A stretch of 64,000 bases of DNA from Thalassia testudinum (lineage: Eukaryota; Streptophyta; Magnoliopsida; Alismatales; Hydrocharitaceae). The stretch spans positions 7,130,001 through 7,194,000 of the forward strand of contig JAZHRO010000022.1 in NCBI GenBank assembly GCA_037157565.1. Reading direction: 5' to 3'. Below are positions 47,171 to 58,139 of this stretch, one piece after another (the first letter of the stretch is position 1; each line of letters starts with the position of its first letter). Under the pieces are notes generated by a model. The model was not told the DNA's origin and did no database searches. It saw only the letters and a list, made by a program, of their open reading frames with translations. Both the position numbers and the translations under genes were made by a program.

Positions 47171-50100
47171 AGGCAACGGAATTTACTTTATTGTTTATTG
47201 CGTTTCTTTGCATTTACATATCATTAACCCTACTTGTCTTTGATCTACTGTCTTGCAGGTACCCTAGCATGGAGATCCAAGTGCGGTAGACCGAAGTAAA
47301 GTGCGGGTAGAGTGTTTTGTAAGTGTCCCCCACACCACCCCCACCTTAGTTTTCATTCCATAATCAAATAACTCAAACCCAAATCAACTTAGGTGCTTTT
47401 TATGAACCTTAGGATAGATTTGGTTGTTTGTTTGCCACTTCCACTCACCTCGCCATCCACATAAATAAAAAAAAAAAAAGTGTTATCTGATTGTGGGAGT
47501 TTTTGAAAGCTACACACTTAACACCTACAACTTCTTATCCTAAGGCTCACAATCACTTTGATTCTACCACTTAACCGGGATCTGACCTGTGGACCCAGTA
47601 CACTTCAACTAAATACACATAAGTGAGTAGAAATCTGAATAGGTTAAAAATTCTTGTGTGCCTAAACTAAGTGGTGCAATAGGCCAATTAATTGAGCTTT
47701 TTGGGCCGCACCACTCAATCTAAAACTAAGCCATCAAGTAGCTTGCTACTTAGGGTTGATTCTTAGGGCTGAACCAAGCACTCCACATTATTTTTGATTT
47801 TTAAAGGAACATATCATCACCCGTGCTTTCAAAACTTGGAGTGTTCTACTAAACCTTGATTGAACCAACCTAAGAATTAAATCCTAAAAGCTACTAAATA
47901 AGGTTGAACCGAAAAAGACACATCATCAAATAACCTTGTTTAAGAACCCTGTGAAGGACGTCGGTTTTGTATTTGTTATAACATTGTAGTAAAGCCGGTT
48001 GTTACCAACGTTTCATATAAAAATTTTTTACTCGGAAAAATGAAAGAGTTCCCGAGGTCGAACTCAGGGAGCAAGTCGTATTCTAGAGATATACATGTTT
48101 CTTTTACAAAATAAAGAGAGAGGGAAAGAATTTGTTGTGATGTTCCTTTTTTTTTTTTTCTTTCTCTTTCTTCAGATCTCCTTCTTCTTCTTCTTTTTTG
48201 GTTTTCTGCCTTGACCTCTCTTCTTCTTCTTCTGCAATCGTGGTGACCTCTCTTTTTTATGGCTGCAGAGCTTCTGCCTTCAGCTACTAAGTCTTCCTTC
48301 CTTCTTCTTCTGCTTTGTTCAGATCTTCTTCTTCTTTTCTTGCTTCTTGATTCTCTTCATTTCTTCTTCTTCTTTGTCTTTACCTGTCTTCAGGACGTAC
48401 AGTGCCGCTTCAGTTCTTCTTCTTCCGCAGTCCTTCACCTGTGCCTGCACGCTCAAGAGTTCAGCATCAGAGGGCAAAAACCTACTCTACCCCCCTCCCC
48501 CGCGTTTCTCTTTCTCTCTGAAATCACTCTTCGGAAGCTCTCCCAGAGCGCTACCGGGTAATCGGGTTCGGGTCAGGCCCGGGTCCAGGCCCACCGGCGT
48601 GCGTGGTGGGCGAGGAGTGCAGGTCGGTCTAATCGGGTCGGGCCAGGTCCGCGGAGCGTGGTCACGGACGAGGCCGGGTCGGGTCGGGTGAGAGGGACCT
48701 CACCCCGTGGTCAGGAGGCAGACAGCATAAGGCACTTTTTGCCTTTATGCGTCCGCGCGCCTCCGAGAGGTTCCGAGGTGGGACTAAATGTCCCACCCCA
48801 ATTGAGCGCGCGTCGCGGATGGAGCAGTGGGCGATCGTGGCTTCCCGCGCGGCCTTCGCCCCATCTGTGAACCTGGGACGTTTCGCGGAGAGTCCCTGCG
48901 CAACCTGGGAGTCAAACCTGGGCGAAGGCGTGCCTGCACCTGCAGGTGAAGCAGCTCTGCCTGCGCAGTAATGGCGACGGCGGGCGAGTCACCTGGTCAC
49001 AGAAGAACGGCCTCTCGGCCAAATCAAACAGGCGGGGGACCTTCGCCGTGGCACGGCGAAGGTGGTCAGGGGGGCTGCAGGGGGCGTGATGGAGCCAACA
49101 GGTCGTCCTAGGTCAAACTGTGAGCGAAGAAGTGGGTGTGTTCGGTGGATCTGCAGAGGGTGTTTGGTGGGAAGTGGAGGGGCGGAAGAGGACCAGGGTG
49201 AGGAGGCGGAGGTTCTGCGGTGGTCGGCGAGCCGTGTGGGTCGCTGAGGTGATGGGAGCGGCTCGCCGGAGGGTGGTCGGAGGCGAAGAGGGTGAGGGTG
49301 AACAGGGTCGGTAGAGGGCTTAATTGACTAAATTGAAAGCGGGGAAAGAAAGAGGAGGAGAAGGGGAGTAACTCTAGCTTACTTGCAGGGACGAAGGGGG
49401 AGGAATAGGGCGACAGTCGTATCGACTGTCGCCGGAGAAGACGATGCTCAGGGAGAGGGGCGGCGGCGAGCAGAGGGCTGGAGAGGCGCCAGCTGGGTGC
49501 GGCGTGGCGCGGGAAGAACAGGGGAGGAAGTCTCTGCTGCTGGTATTGCGGCAGAGCGAAGAGGTGGAGGGGGAGGAAGCCGCCGGAGCTGGTGAGCGTC
49601 TGCCGGAGGAAGAAGAGAAGAAAGCTGGGGGTTTTCTCCGTCAGATCCAGGCTGCCTTCGTCGGTGGAGCGGCGGGGGGTATTTATAGGGATGAAGCAGG
49701 GAGGAAGGCAGAGGGAGACGACGTGTCTCCCTCGCCGGAGAATGGTCGGAACATGAACCCATACCGTCCGTGCGTTCGCACGGCCGGTATGGTGGCCTAC
49801 AATGACCAGGGGGGTGCTCCTGCGACGGCTGACGACGCAGGGCACCCCCGGTTCACTTGCCAGGTCCCCTACCTCACCCTGCGCGGCGCCATGCTCCGCG
49901 CAAGGTCGCCGGAGCATGGTGCTGGCAGGGTTTTGCAGGAGGGACCTGATTGCAAAGAACGAAGGAGAGTTAGGGGCCAAAATGCGAGGGTTCAAAAGTT
50001 GAGGGCCAAAGAGTAAATATATGAGGACCAAAGTGTAAAGTCGGTCAAGGAGGTTTCTTCTTAGGCTCAAGTTTTTATACATGACTAATTAGGACCTAAG

Positions 50101-51017
50101 GAATCTGATGGTGAATTTTATTTTCATCTTAAACCTTGTTCGACCGGTCAATTTGCGCAAAAACCCAAATTAAGTTATTAATTGGGCATGGTTCTCAATG
50201 TAGGTCAAAATGGGTTCTAAAGGCCAAATTGAAGGTTCTAAACCCTAGAGATTATTTTTCTATGAATTTTAGAGGGTTTATTCTATTTTTACTTTGCCTC
50301 GAACCTTGTGAATTGAAGTGGGTTGTTTTAGGGTTACAGATTTAGTCTCTTGGAATTGCTGTAGCCCTTGCTAGATCATTTCATCCCACTTTTATTCTTA
50401 TTAAGCTGTTTTGACCTATGTTTGGGCCCTGAATTACCCTGTATGCAGATTATACTGGTAAAATTGCACTTTTACCCCTTATGACTTGTTTTCTTCTCAA
50501 ACTCAGAATTCTCTGAGTTACGCCTTTCCTTGAGATATGTAGGAGCTTTTATCCTTTTTATTGGGTCAAAATGAGCTAGTTATGGCTCATGATGAGGTTC
50601 TCATCACCCTGGTTGTGCACACACACACATTTTAACTGATCGTTAAGGGCACAACCCATCTAAAGGGCCCATCACATTCCTGAAGCACCATTGTCCCAAG
50701 CCTAACTAAAATTGATTAGACATTGGCCCTAAGGACTGGTTCGCTCGTCGGGATCCAGATTGAGATTGTTCCCGATTAACCTGCTTGTACTAGTCAATCT
50801 GATGTCTAGCTAGGGGAGTAGCGTCAAATGACTGCGGCTAGGGGGTACATTAGGAACCGAAGGCGAAAGCCAAAGGAAGAACCTTCTCCCCAGTCCCTCC
50901 TTCTAACTGGTTGGATTGCCTGGACATAAGTAGAGTAAATCGTTCATAATCTTAGGATGGATTCTGAGAGTTTGTAGACCTTTAGGCTACCCAAACTAAG
51001 GACAGGCTTATTTTTTT
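47171..51017 (+). other. W 5' leader, interrupted by a solo LTR
   Basis: No coding domain is recognised. Two good 3' splice-site-like stretches occur: CTACTGTCTTGCAG ending at 47258 and TTTTTTTTGTATTGCAG ending near 51028, just before the ORF. The 47952-50606 part is a separate insertion. Confidence 0.55.
47952..50606 (-). mobile_element. Solo Y-family LTR in W (TSD CCCTG)
   Basis: CCCTG flanks it at 47947-47951 and 50607-50611. The minus strand opens TGATGAGAACCTCATCATGA. It shares with other Y LTRs the U5 box (near 48060), the GAGGGACCTCACCCC block (48691) and the CCCTAGAGATTATTTTTCTA block (50243). The middle is GC-rich with CTT microsatellites (48170-48420). ORFs of 324 codons (minus, 49108-50082) and 190 codons (plus, 49444-50016) are low complexity and not called. 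Confidence 0.9.
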
Positions 51018-52583
51018 TTGTATTGCAGGGCTCCTTTCTCTTCTGATTTCCCTCCTTACTTCACCATGTACCCTTCCACATCCTACACACATTTCACATC
51101 CTATCCTCCTACCACCACTTATCCCCAAGATGATTACTATCCCAACTTGACTTGTAATTACCCATCCACTAGCCGGAATGACTTTGATTGGGGATATGAA
51201 TCCGGACCTCAGGGTCCAGGGCCTAACCCTGGACGACAAGACTATGATTACCATCCTTCCTAGAGCTACAATGATTATAGATCTTCATCCTTTGATCACC
51301 AAACCAACCCGATCTACAATCAGGAAGGATATAATGATTATAACAACTACCCTCCCCAGTATTCCACTGAATATAGGTCGCCACCATCCTTTGAATAACC
51401 TAGAATGACCTACTTTCAGGGAGGGACCCGAGAACCTCAACATCTTGGCTCCCCTAGATTCAACCCAAACCCACCCAAACCTGAACCGAACCAATCGGTT
51501 CAGGTGAACCAGATCCAGGATAGGGTGTTGGCTAATTTAAGAAACACTATACAATCTTTAGAAGCTCAACCAACACCATGCCCTGAAGCACTAGAGCCTA
51601 TGATCAAAATGATTGATGAACTTAAAAGTTCTCTATTGGATTTCCTCCAAAGTGTTAGGGATAGGGACTTGGGTGAGTTTCTTCTTGGGAAATTGTCGAG
51701 GTTGAGGATGAAATTTGTGGTTGCATTAGTCAAATCTTGGGATGATTCTTAGGATGAACCCCCTTCAGGAGAGCCAATGTCTGAACCCACTCAGGCACCT
51801 GTCAGGGGGGATACATTTTCTAAGACTAGGGATGACCAGGATGGGCTAGAGCAAGCATTTGAGGATGAACCGATTGATTCACCCGAGATCCCCGAGCCAG
51901 GGAACGAGGAAAAATATGTCTCCACGGACCATGAAATGACATATGATTTTGAGACATATATAAATGAGGATCATGGATTCTTTGACTCTGAGGGTGAAGA
52001 ATCTTTTGGTGAAGTCTCACTTGAACTTAAGGAAGAGGATTTTAGTGAGACAAATGGGCTTGAGGAATCTAACAAACCAGTTGATAGCCTAATTATTGAA
52101 GATTTGGATTCGATTGGGGTTAACTTGGAGGATTTGAATCCTCATTTACTAGAAGATTCAATCAATAGCCCCATTCCTCAACCACACCCCAAAGGGATTG
52201 ATTTTGATTTGGAAATCATTGTACCCAAGTCAATCTTGAGTCAGCCACGATTTCTGGACTTGGGAGAATCTTATAGGGTGAATGATATGTTAGAGGTCCC
52301 GAAACTTGAGCACCTGATGTTGGAGGATAGAATTGTTGAAATAAAAATTTGGGAGGCTAATTCTGAGGGAAGTTTGACTCTGGATTTAAGGGTACCTATT
52401 AACCTAAGACCACCTATCTTCTATACGGACCCTTATGATATCTTTCACGTGCGACCCAAGCCTGGAATAACTGATTATTTTTATGAGCTAGATGTTAAGT
52501 GGACAACCACACCTATTGAACCATCTTTACCAGTTGTCCACCACTTTGGTCTTGTGTTGCACACCACTAAACCGCAGGCCTGA
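51018..52583 (+). pseudogene. W ORF: Tyr/Pro/Asn-rich protein with acidic C-terminal half
   Basis: One reading frame of about 520 codons is broken only by TAG at 51261, TAA at 51397 and TAG at 51750, each a C-to-T change from CAG or CAA. The first ATG is at 51066; an upstream splice acceptor at 51028 could bring in an earlier exon. Residues 1-130 are rich in Tyr, Pro, Asn and Ser (YNDYNNYPPQY). Next is a helical segment (EALEPMIKMIDELKSSLLDFLQSV) and then about 200 residues rich in Asp and Glu. The C-terminus has Pro-rich PINLRPPIFYTDPYDIFHVRPKPG. No zinc knuckle, protease or RT motif is present. I do not recognise the family. Confidence 0.75.
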
Positions 52584-52910
52584 CCCCGCAAACACAGCAA
52601 CCTTCGATTCTGGGTGATTTTCATCCAGAACCTGAGAACCACTCGACCCTGGGGCATGGGTCTCCACCATAATCTCATCCACGTCTGTGGACATCTTCTG
52701 CTGGCGGGTTTCAGGATCAATATTTTGATTTTGATTCTGAACCGCACTTGTGAATTCTCAATCTCTTCTTTGTATGTATGCTATGCCTAGTTGAAGGCAT
52801 TAAACTTAGCACGTGTGTATACACCCTTCTCTCTGCGGAGCTAACCAGATTTTCACGACACTTAGGTGATGTTCTGTTTACTCTGCCCTTTTCATGTCTT
52901 TATTTTTACA

Positions 52911-52946
52911 ATGAGGACATTGCATCATTTAGGCATGGGGGGGTGG
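52911..52946 (+). promoter_or_regulatory. Internal purine-tract motif of W
   Basis: ATGAGGACATTGCATCATTT followed by AGGCATGGGGGGGTGG, about 330 bases after the ORF. Its core GGCATGGGGG is identical to the terminal purine tract of W at 54174-54183. Confidence 0.75.
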
Positions 52947-53344
52947 ATAATCAATTCCTGAAATCATTATGTTAATTCCGTAGAATTTCTTTTAGTTTCC
53001 TATAAAATTAAAAAAAAAAAGAAAGAAATTAGGAAAAGAGAACTTAGGCATTTGGAAGTTATTAACTTTAGGAAATGATACGAGAGGATCTAAACACTTA
53101 GACTCCTCAGGTCTTCGGGCTTAATTAGCCCGGGTGTCTACTCGAATGTGGATTTCGTCTCGAGTCCTCGCCAATTAAAATTCATTTTAAGTTGGTAAAT
53201 AAATTGGGATGATAAGTATACGACTTATCAACCTGCCCTCTGATTTGGGGGGATTTTAAGGCTAAGCATCTACACACTATTCGCACTGACTCACTTTCCA
53301 GCGGTTTTTACATTAATTGGGTAGCTAGTGGACCGACTTGGGTG

Positions 53345-53623
53345 GTATGGCTGGCAAGTTGTCGGTGGTAACAACTCATCGGCCGGTTGTCCAGAGCCCA
53401 GCCACAAGACCATTTTTGTTGTACTGCCTTTAGGTAAATCTTAGATCAGGGAAGCCACCTACTTAAAAGAAAAAAAGAAGAAAAAAAGAAACACCCAAAA
53501 AGAAAAAAATAGAAAAAGGAGAAAATAAAAAAAGAAAATAATAAAGCCACACTTCACCGCACTAGTATGGCTGGCAAGTGGTCGTAGGTAACAGCCCATT
53601 GGCCAGTTGTCCAGAGCCCAGCT
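53345..53623 (+). repeat. Duplicated 3' UTR motif of W
   Basis: Copies at 53345-53403 and 53566-53623 (TATGGCTGGCAAGTGGTC, then CAGTTGTCCAGAGCCCAGC) are separated by an A-rich stretch. Z has the same pair on its sense strand. Confidence 0.82.
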
Positions 53624-54148
53624 CATAAAAATGCACAATAATTCCAAAAACATGTAGGGAAGAAGTGGGGAAGTAGAATAAACTGAGGAGATATACACTG
53701 GGTTTGCCCTTGTGTTGACCCCATAAATAAAAGAAGTAGGGAGAAAGCTATCGATCGTAAAAATAAACCTTTAGGCAAGGTCACCTAGGGTCGTAGAAAC
53801 CCAAAATCCGTCTTAACGGCCGTTTTGTGAGTCTATCACTTTTTCACAAAGATGCTTAGTACTTAGAGTCCTTTTCGAGTCTTGGATGGGTCGAGTAGCC
53901 ATAAAAAGTTATCCTGGAACTCTCAAACTCCAAAAGTACAAAAAAATTAGAAAAGAAGAAAAATAAAAAATGTATCTTCCCTTTTAAAATAAGGCGAGGA
54001 CTTGGGCGGTCTGCATTCTGGCAGACACCCGGGTACTGTTTAGTCTTCATAGTTTAGAACCTTAGTTGAAATTTTCTATTGTTAGTAAACGACTTGGGCC
54101 GAAGTGATCTAATCCTAATTTTGATTTTATACATAGCATGTAGTTTAA

Positions 54149-54185
54149 TTTTGCTAGGGACTAGCAAAAGATAGGCATGGGGGTA
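54149..54185 (+). other. Hairpin and polypurine tract of W
   Basis: A perfect 9-bp stem, TTTTGCTAG GGA CTAGCAAAA (54149-54169), is followed by GATAGGCATGGGGGTA (54170-54185) and the right LTR. The distance from stem to LTR is 16 bases, as in Z. Confidence 0.85.
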
Positions 54186-55695
54186 TGATATAGACACATC
54201 TATCTAGGTTAAAATGCCTATTCATGCATGTTCATAGGCTTAGATTTGCATTTCATGTTATAAATATTGCATAACATGCATCATTGTGCATTTAGAGTAG
54301 TTGTATATATTTTGGGTTAATTAGGTTCTTTTTATGCTCAAGAGAGGAGAGGATTTATTTCAGGGCCTCGGATGGATGATCAGACCATACGGATCTGATT
54401 AATACGATGATCGGAGTCTAACGCCTTTGAAATCATTCAGATCGGAGTCCCGTAGCATCACATTAAGCCCGAGGAAGATCAATGGCAAGGGGGGTAATGC
54501 GACATCCATACAGGTTTTGGATGGCAAATCCAACCGTACGGATGGATCCGGAGCGACAATCGCAATTCGGCAACGTGAGAATCATCTCGATTTGAGTACC
54601 GTGGCACCCTCTACAAAAGAAAGAAGAATGGACGGCCCAAGTGGTGCCAAGTGGTGCCATCCAGGCCGCACAACGCCGACCAACAGCAACGCGCGCAGCG
54701 CCCCACGCACAGTCGCAGCTATGCGCAGCAGCAGCACAATGCATGCCGCACGCGCGTGTGCGAGGCGGGGGGAGCACAAGGTGGGTGATGCGCGCCAACG
54801 AAGCATGCCAGCGGGGCGGGCGCGGATCTTCAGCGATGCACCTTTAGTGATGCTTGTAGCTGTGACTAATGGTCAGTGCACGCCAGCAAGTGGATTTGAA
54901 GGGCGGATCTTTAGCGACAGCTGCAGCGACATTTATGGACGTCAGTAAAGGCCCAGAACCAAATTTTTTCTTCTTCCTCCATTATAAAAAGACCTACCCA
55001 CCGCCATTCCAAACCATCTCTTCCTTTCTTCCTCTCACCACCTCCAAGGCTCTAGAAAGAGCTTGTCCCAGGCCCAGGATGCTCCTTTAGAGTAAAACCA
55101 AATAGTTTTCCGTCCTCTCACCCCCCTTCGTGGAGCATCCCGTGGCTGTCCTCTCACCGCCCTTCGGGAAGAAGATCCTTGCCGCGACGTCGTATTGCCC
55201 CATCCTCTATCCTCCACTCCGTTCTCCTTCGTCTCACTCCTCACCACCTTCCTCCAAGCGACGTCAGAGCGAGTCGTCCTCCGAGCAATCGTCGAGGGGG
55301 ATTTCTCTCACCTCATTCTATCTTTTTATGCTTTCATAATATAGATTTTTCCTGCTTTCGTAGTGTAACAAACAATTCTTGATGAATAAATGATTGTTTC
55401 TCTCTCTTTCTCTCTCTCTCTCTTTTACATTTGCAAGTAGATTAGCTACATAAGCATTTGTCGATCTGATCTCTTGCTTCCTAAAAATATCAAAAAAGTT
55501 AGAAAAGATAAAAACGACCAAGAACAAATAAAAATGAAGCGCGATTTTCAAGTAAAGTAAACATTGCCTCCCTGTGTTCGACCCGGGACTCCCTTAGAGT
55601 TTCGATATAAATTTTCTTTGATCGACGTGTTTTGCAACTATGACGACAGGTTACTTGTAACCCCGATTTCTAACACGCGAAACACAGCACGACCA
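54186..55695 (+). repeat. W 3' LTR
   Basis: 1510 bp, closely similar to 45725-47150. It contains an additional GC-rich segment near 54680-54770 (CAGCAGCAGCAC, CGCGCGTGTGC). Confidence 0.93.
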
Positions 55696-55700
55696 TTGAC

Positions 55701-56801
55701 CAAATTTGTGACATCCTCAAGGGCCAATTCTTCAAATAAGACATAATCACCCTTAATGTCACTCCAAATCTTGAATGTATGTTCCTCATATAATTCATCC
55801 TTCTCCTCATCATACAATTCATCATGTACCTAAGGTCTAGAATCATCTAAAATCTTGACAGGTCCCCTAGGGCACTCTATCTGAGGAAATGGTTCACAAT
55901 GGTAACATCGGACTCCTCAGATAGGTGAATTTCTTCAGGGTTAGGTTCCCTAAGGGTGGGCTTGAGTTCCATCTCATAATCAGAAGGGAGGGTGGGATTA
56001 ACAACTTGACTTTGACCCACTTCATCAAATGTCACGAAAATACTATCATCTGGGTTGAGGTCTTCCAATGGTACCAACATTCCCTTCTTTTGACTCCAAT
56101 ATAATTCAAGTGGATACTCAACTTTATCATCATCTTCCTCGGGTTGCCACCTTTCTTCATCCAATACATAGCTACTTTCATTCATATCCTCCTCACACAT
56201 AAGGCATGGACCTCTCAAGGAAGTATCATCTAGGGGGAGGTTTCTAAATCAATCCTTGAAAGGTATCTATAATCCCCAAAATTCCCCTCCAACATAGGGT
56301 GTGGCTCTCCCACGGGAGATGCATCTAGCGTAGAGGGGTGCACGTCATCCTCAATGGGGTAGATTGAGTGGCTAATTTCTTCTTTTTCTTGTTGGCCTAC
56401 TCTCAAAGATTCTCCTAATAATTGAATCATTTCACCTTGCATTTTCTATATTTCCATCTTCAAGGAGGGGAGAGGTCATCATTTCTATCAGGAGAGAAGT
56501 CAGGCTCAGGGTTACAATACTTAGGAGTTTCTATCCAACCATCAAAATCATTCAGGGAGGGTGGGTTGGATATTTCTTTGGTGTGTGGGATATTGGGTAA
56601 AGCAAATTCCGCTCCTAGGTTCTGCTCACTGATTCGGGGCTTAACCAGGCCAATACTCCTATAGTAGGAGTGAAAAGGATTCCAATTACTTTCATTATGT
56701 CCATCAAAGAATGGACCATCTAGATGTATGGGATCGAAGTTTGCAGAGTGGGGATAAGGGTGTGGGCAAGAGGTGAAAGAGAGGTGATCAAATTGGTCCA
56801 T
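55701..56801 (-). pseudogene. ORF of X, N-terminal and acidic part
   Basis: Starts at the ATG at 56801 (MDQFDHLSFTSCPHPYPHS), with Asn/Tyr/Pro-rich NESNWNPFHSYYRS. After a frameshift near 56450 comes a helical part (MIQLLGESLRVGQQEKEEI), and after another near 56225 an acidic region (EEDMNESSYVLDEERWQPEEDDD). Further acidic sequence ends at VTNLVN, where W inserted; it resumes at 45724. The layout (Tyr/Pro/Asn-rich start, helix, acidic second half) parallels the W ORF, although I see little residue-by-residue similarity. Confidence 0.62.
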
Positions 56802-58120
56802 TCTAACTCACACCCAAGTCAGATTATTCCCAATACAAACACAAATCAAAGGACTTTTTAGGTCTTTACCCAGTTAGGCATTTGGTTTTAAGTCAGATTG
56901 TAGGTGAGAATATAATTTTTTCAATCAATTTACGTGCCTATTATTGACCTACAGAATGCCCAAAAAGACCTAGTTGGAACTTAGGAGCTCTTCCCTAAAG
57001 TTCAAATGGTAAAGTACTCCAATGATGGAAGATGGAGGGATGCAAGTAGGATTAAGCCTTCCTTTCAAGCTTTTCTTTCGCGGTGCTTCTTAACTACCCT
57101 CAAAAATCTATGACAGGGTACCCCCTCCTTGGAGTTACAAAACCTTTGATCTTGAGTTTCAAGCACTTCGAAACCAATGGTAGGAGGGTTCTTTCCTAGC
57201 AGCTCAAAAACCTAGCAATGTCTAAATGCGTGCCTTGGTGCACAATCATACACGCGTGCATTCACCATAAAATTTTGAGTTTGAGTTTTGTGAATCGCAC
57301 GACAAGTTCTCAATTCAAGTCCTTGGTTTTTAATGTTCCTCCTTTAGTTAAAGTCCTTTTTCAAGAAAAATATGTGACCACTTGTTAGATCTTTTCAATT
57401 CAATTAGGTGGTCTTGCAATTAAATCCAGATGCAAATGCGTGAACAAGATAGAATGCCAGGAAAAGAAAATGTACCTTGCCTCCAGCAAACAGTAGTGAA
57501 ATATACGCAAATGTAACATAAATCTAGAGGCTTCTCATACACACCTAAATGGTCGTCCTAGGGCTTGCAGCTTCTAGTAGGCAGTTCATGATATTTTTTT
57601 TATGTTTTACATCTAACCTAGTTATGCACAAACAAGAAAAATAAAATCAATCCACGAAAGAAAATAAAAACCTAAGTCTAAATAAATGGGAACAGACTCC
57701 CAAAAAATTACCCAACACGGGCCTAAAAGAAAGTCGGGGAACAAACCCCTAAAATATACCCCAGAACAAGGGTCTCAAATCAAATGAATGTGCAATAAAA
57801 TAAATAAAGAAAAATAAAGTTCTAAAACCTAAATTTTATCTACTGAAAATTCGACGGAGATGAAGATGATCACTCCAGATGTCCTCCCAGTTGGTGGCAA
57901 CAAGGTTCACCAATGTTTAAGCTCCTCCTCATAGATGCGAAGCTCGGTCTCTCCTCCAAGCAGTGGAAACAAGGTCCACCATGGCATTGCTGAGGCCGGT
58001 GAGACAACTCGTATGTAATATGCATACCTCGCACCAAATCAGATAGAACAGATTAAATATGCCTCAAATAAAATGTGAACAAATAAATGGATAAATGCAA
58101 GTTTAGCAAGCTTGTTGCCT
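56802..58120 (-). other. X 5' untranslated leader
   Basis: AT-rich, with no recognisable domain, between primer site and the X ORF. Confidence 0.6.
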
Positions 58121-58137
58121 CCCCAGCAATGGTGCCA
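58121..58137 (-). other. Primer-binding site of X (tRNA-Asp)
   Basis: The minus strand reads TGGCACCATTGCTGGGG, 14 of 17 matches to the tRNA-Asp complement. The mismatches are all transitions, in keeping with age. Confidence 0.8.
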
Positions 58138-58139
58138 TT

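Larger units (their letters stand above)
45725..55695 (+). mobile_element. W: non-autonomous LTR retrotransposon with a unique ORF
   Basis: LTRs 45725-47150 and 54186-55695 open TGATATAGACACATC and close CACGACCA. TTGAC flanks the element exactly at 45720-45724 and 55696-55700. The primer site is at 47154-47170; the purine tract precedes the right LTR. Internally there is a leader, one long degraded ORF (51018-52583) and a 3' UTR. A solo Y LTR (47952-50606) interrupts the leader; without it W is about 7.3 kb. No gag, protease, RT or integrase is seen. It inserted antisense into the X ORF. Confidence 0.94.

Noticed and set aside
49108..50082. 324-codon minus-strand ORF and overlapping 190-codon plus-strand ORF
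   Set aside because: Both lie in the GC-rich core of a solo Y LTR, overlap each other, are Pro/Ser/Arg-rich, and show no domain.
54427..54948. 173-codon ORF in the W 3' LTR
   Set aside because: Lies in U3 upstream of the TATA box. The corresponding 5' LTR region does not keep it open.
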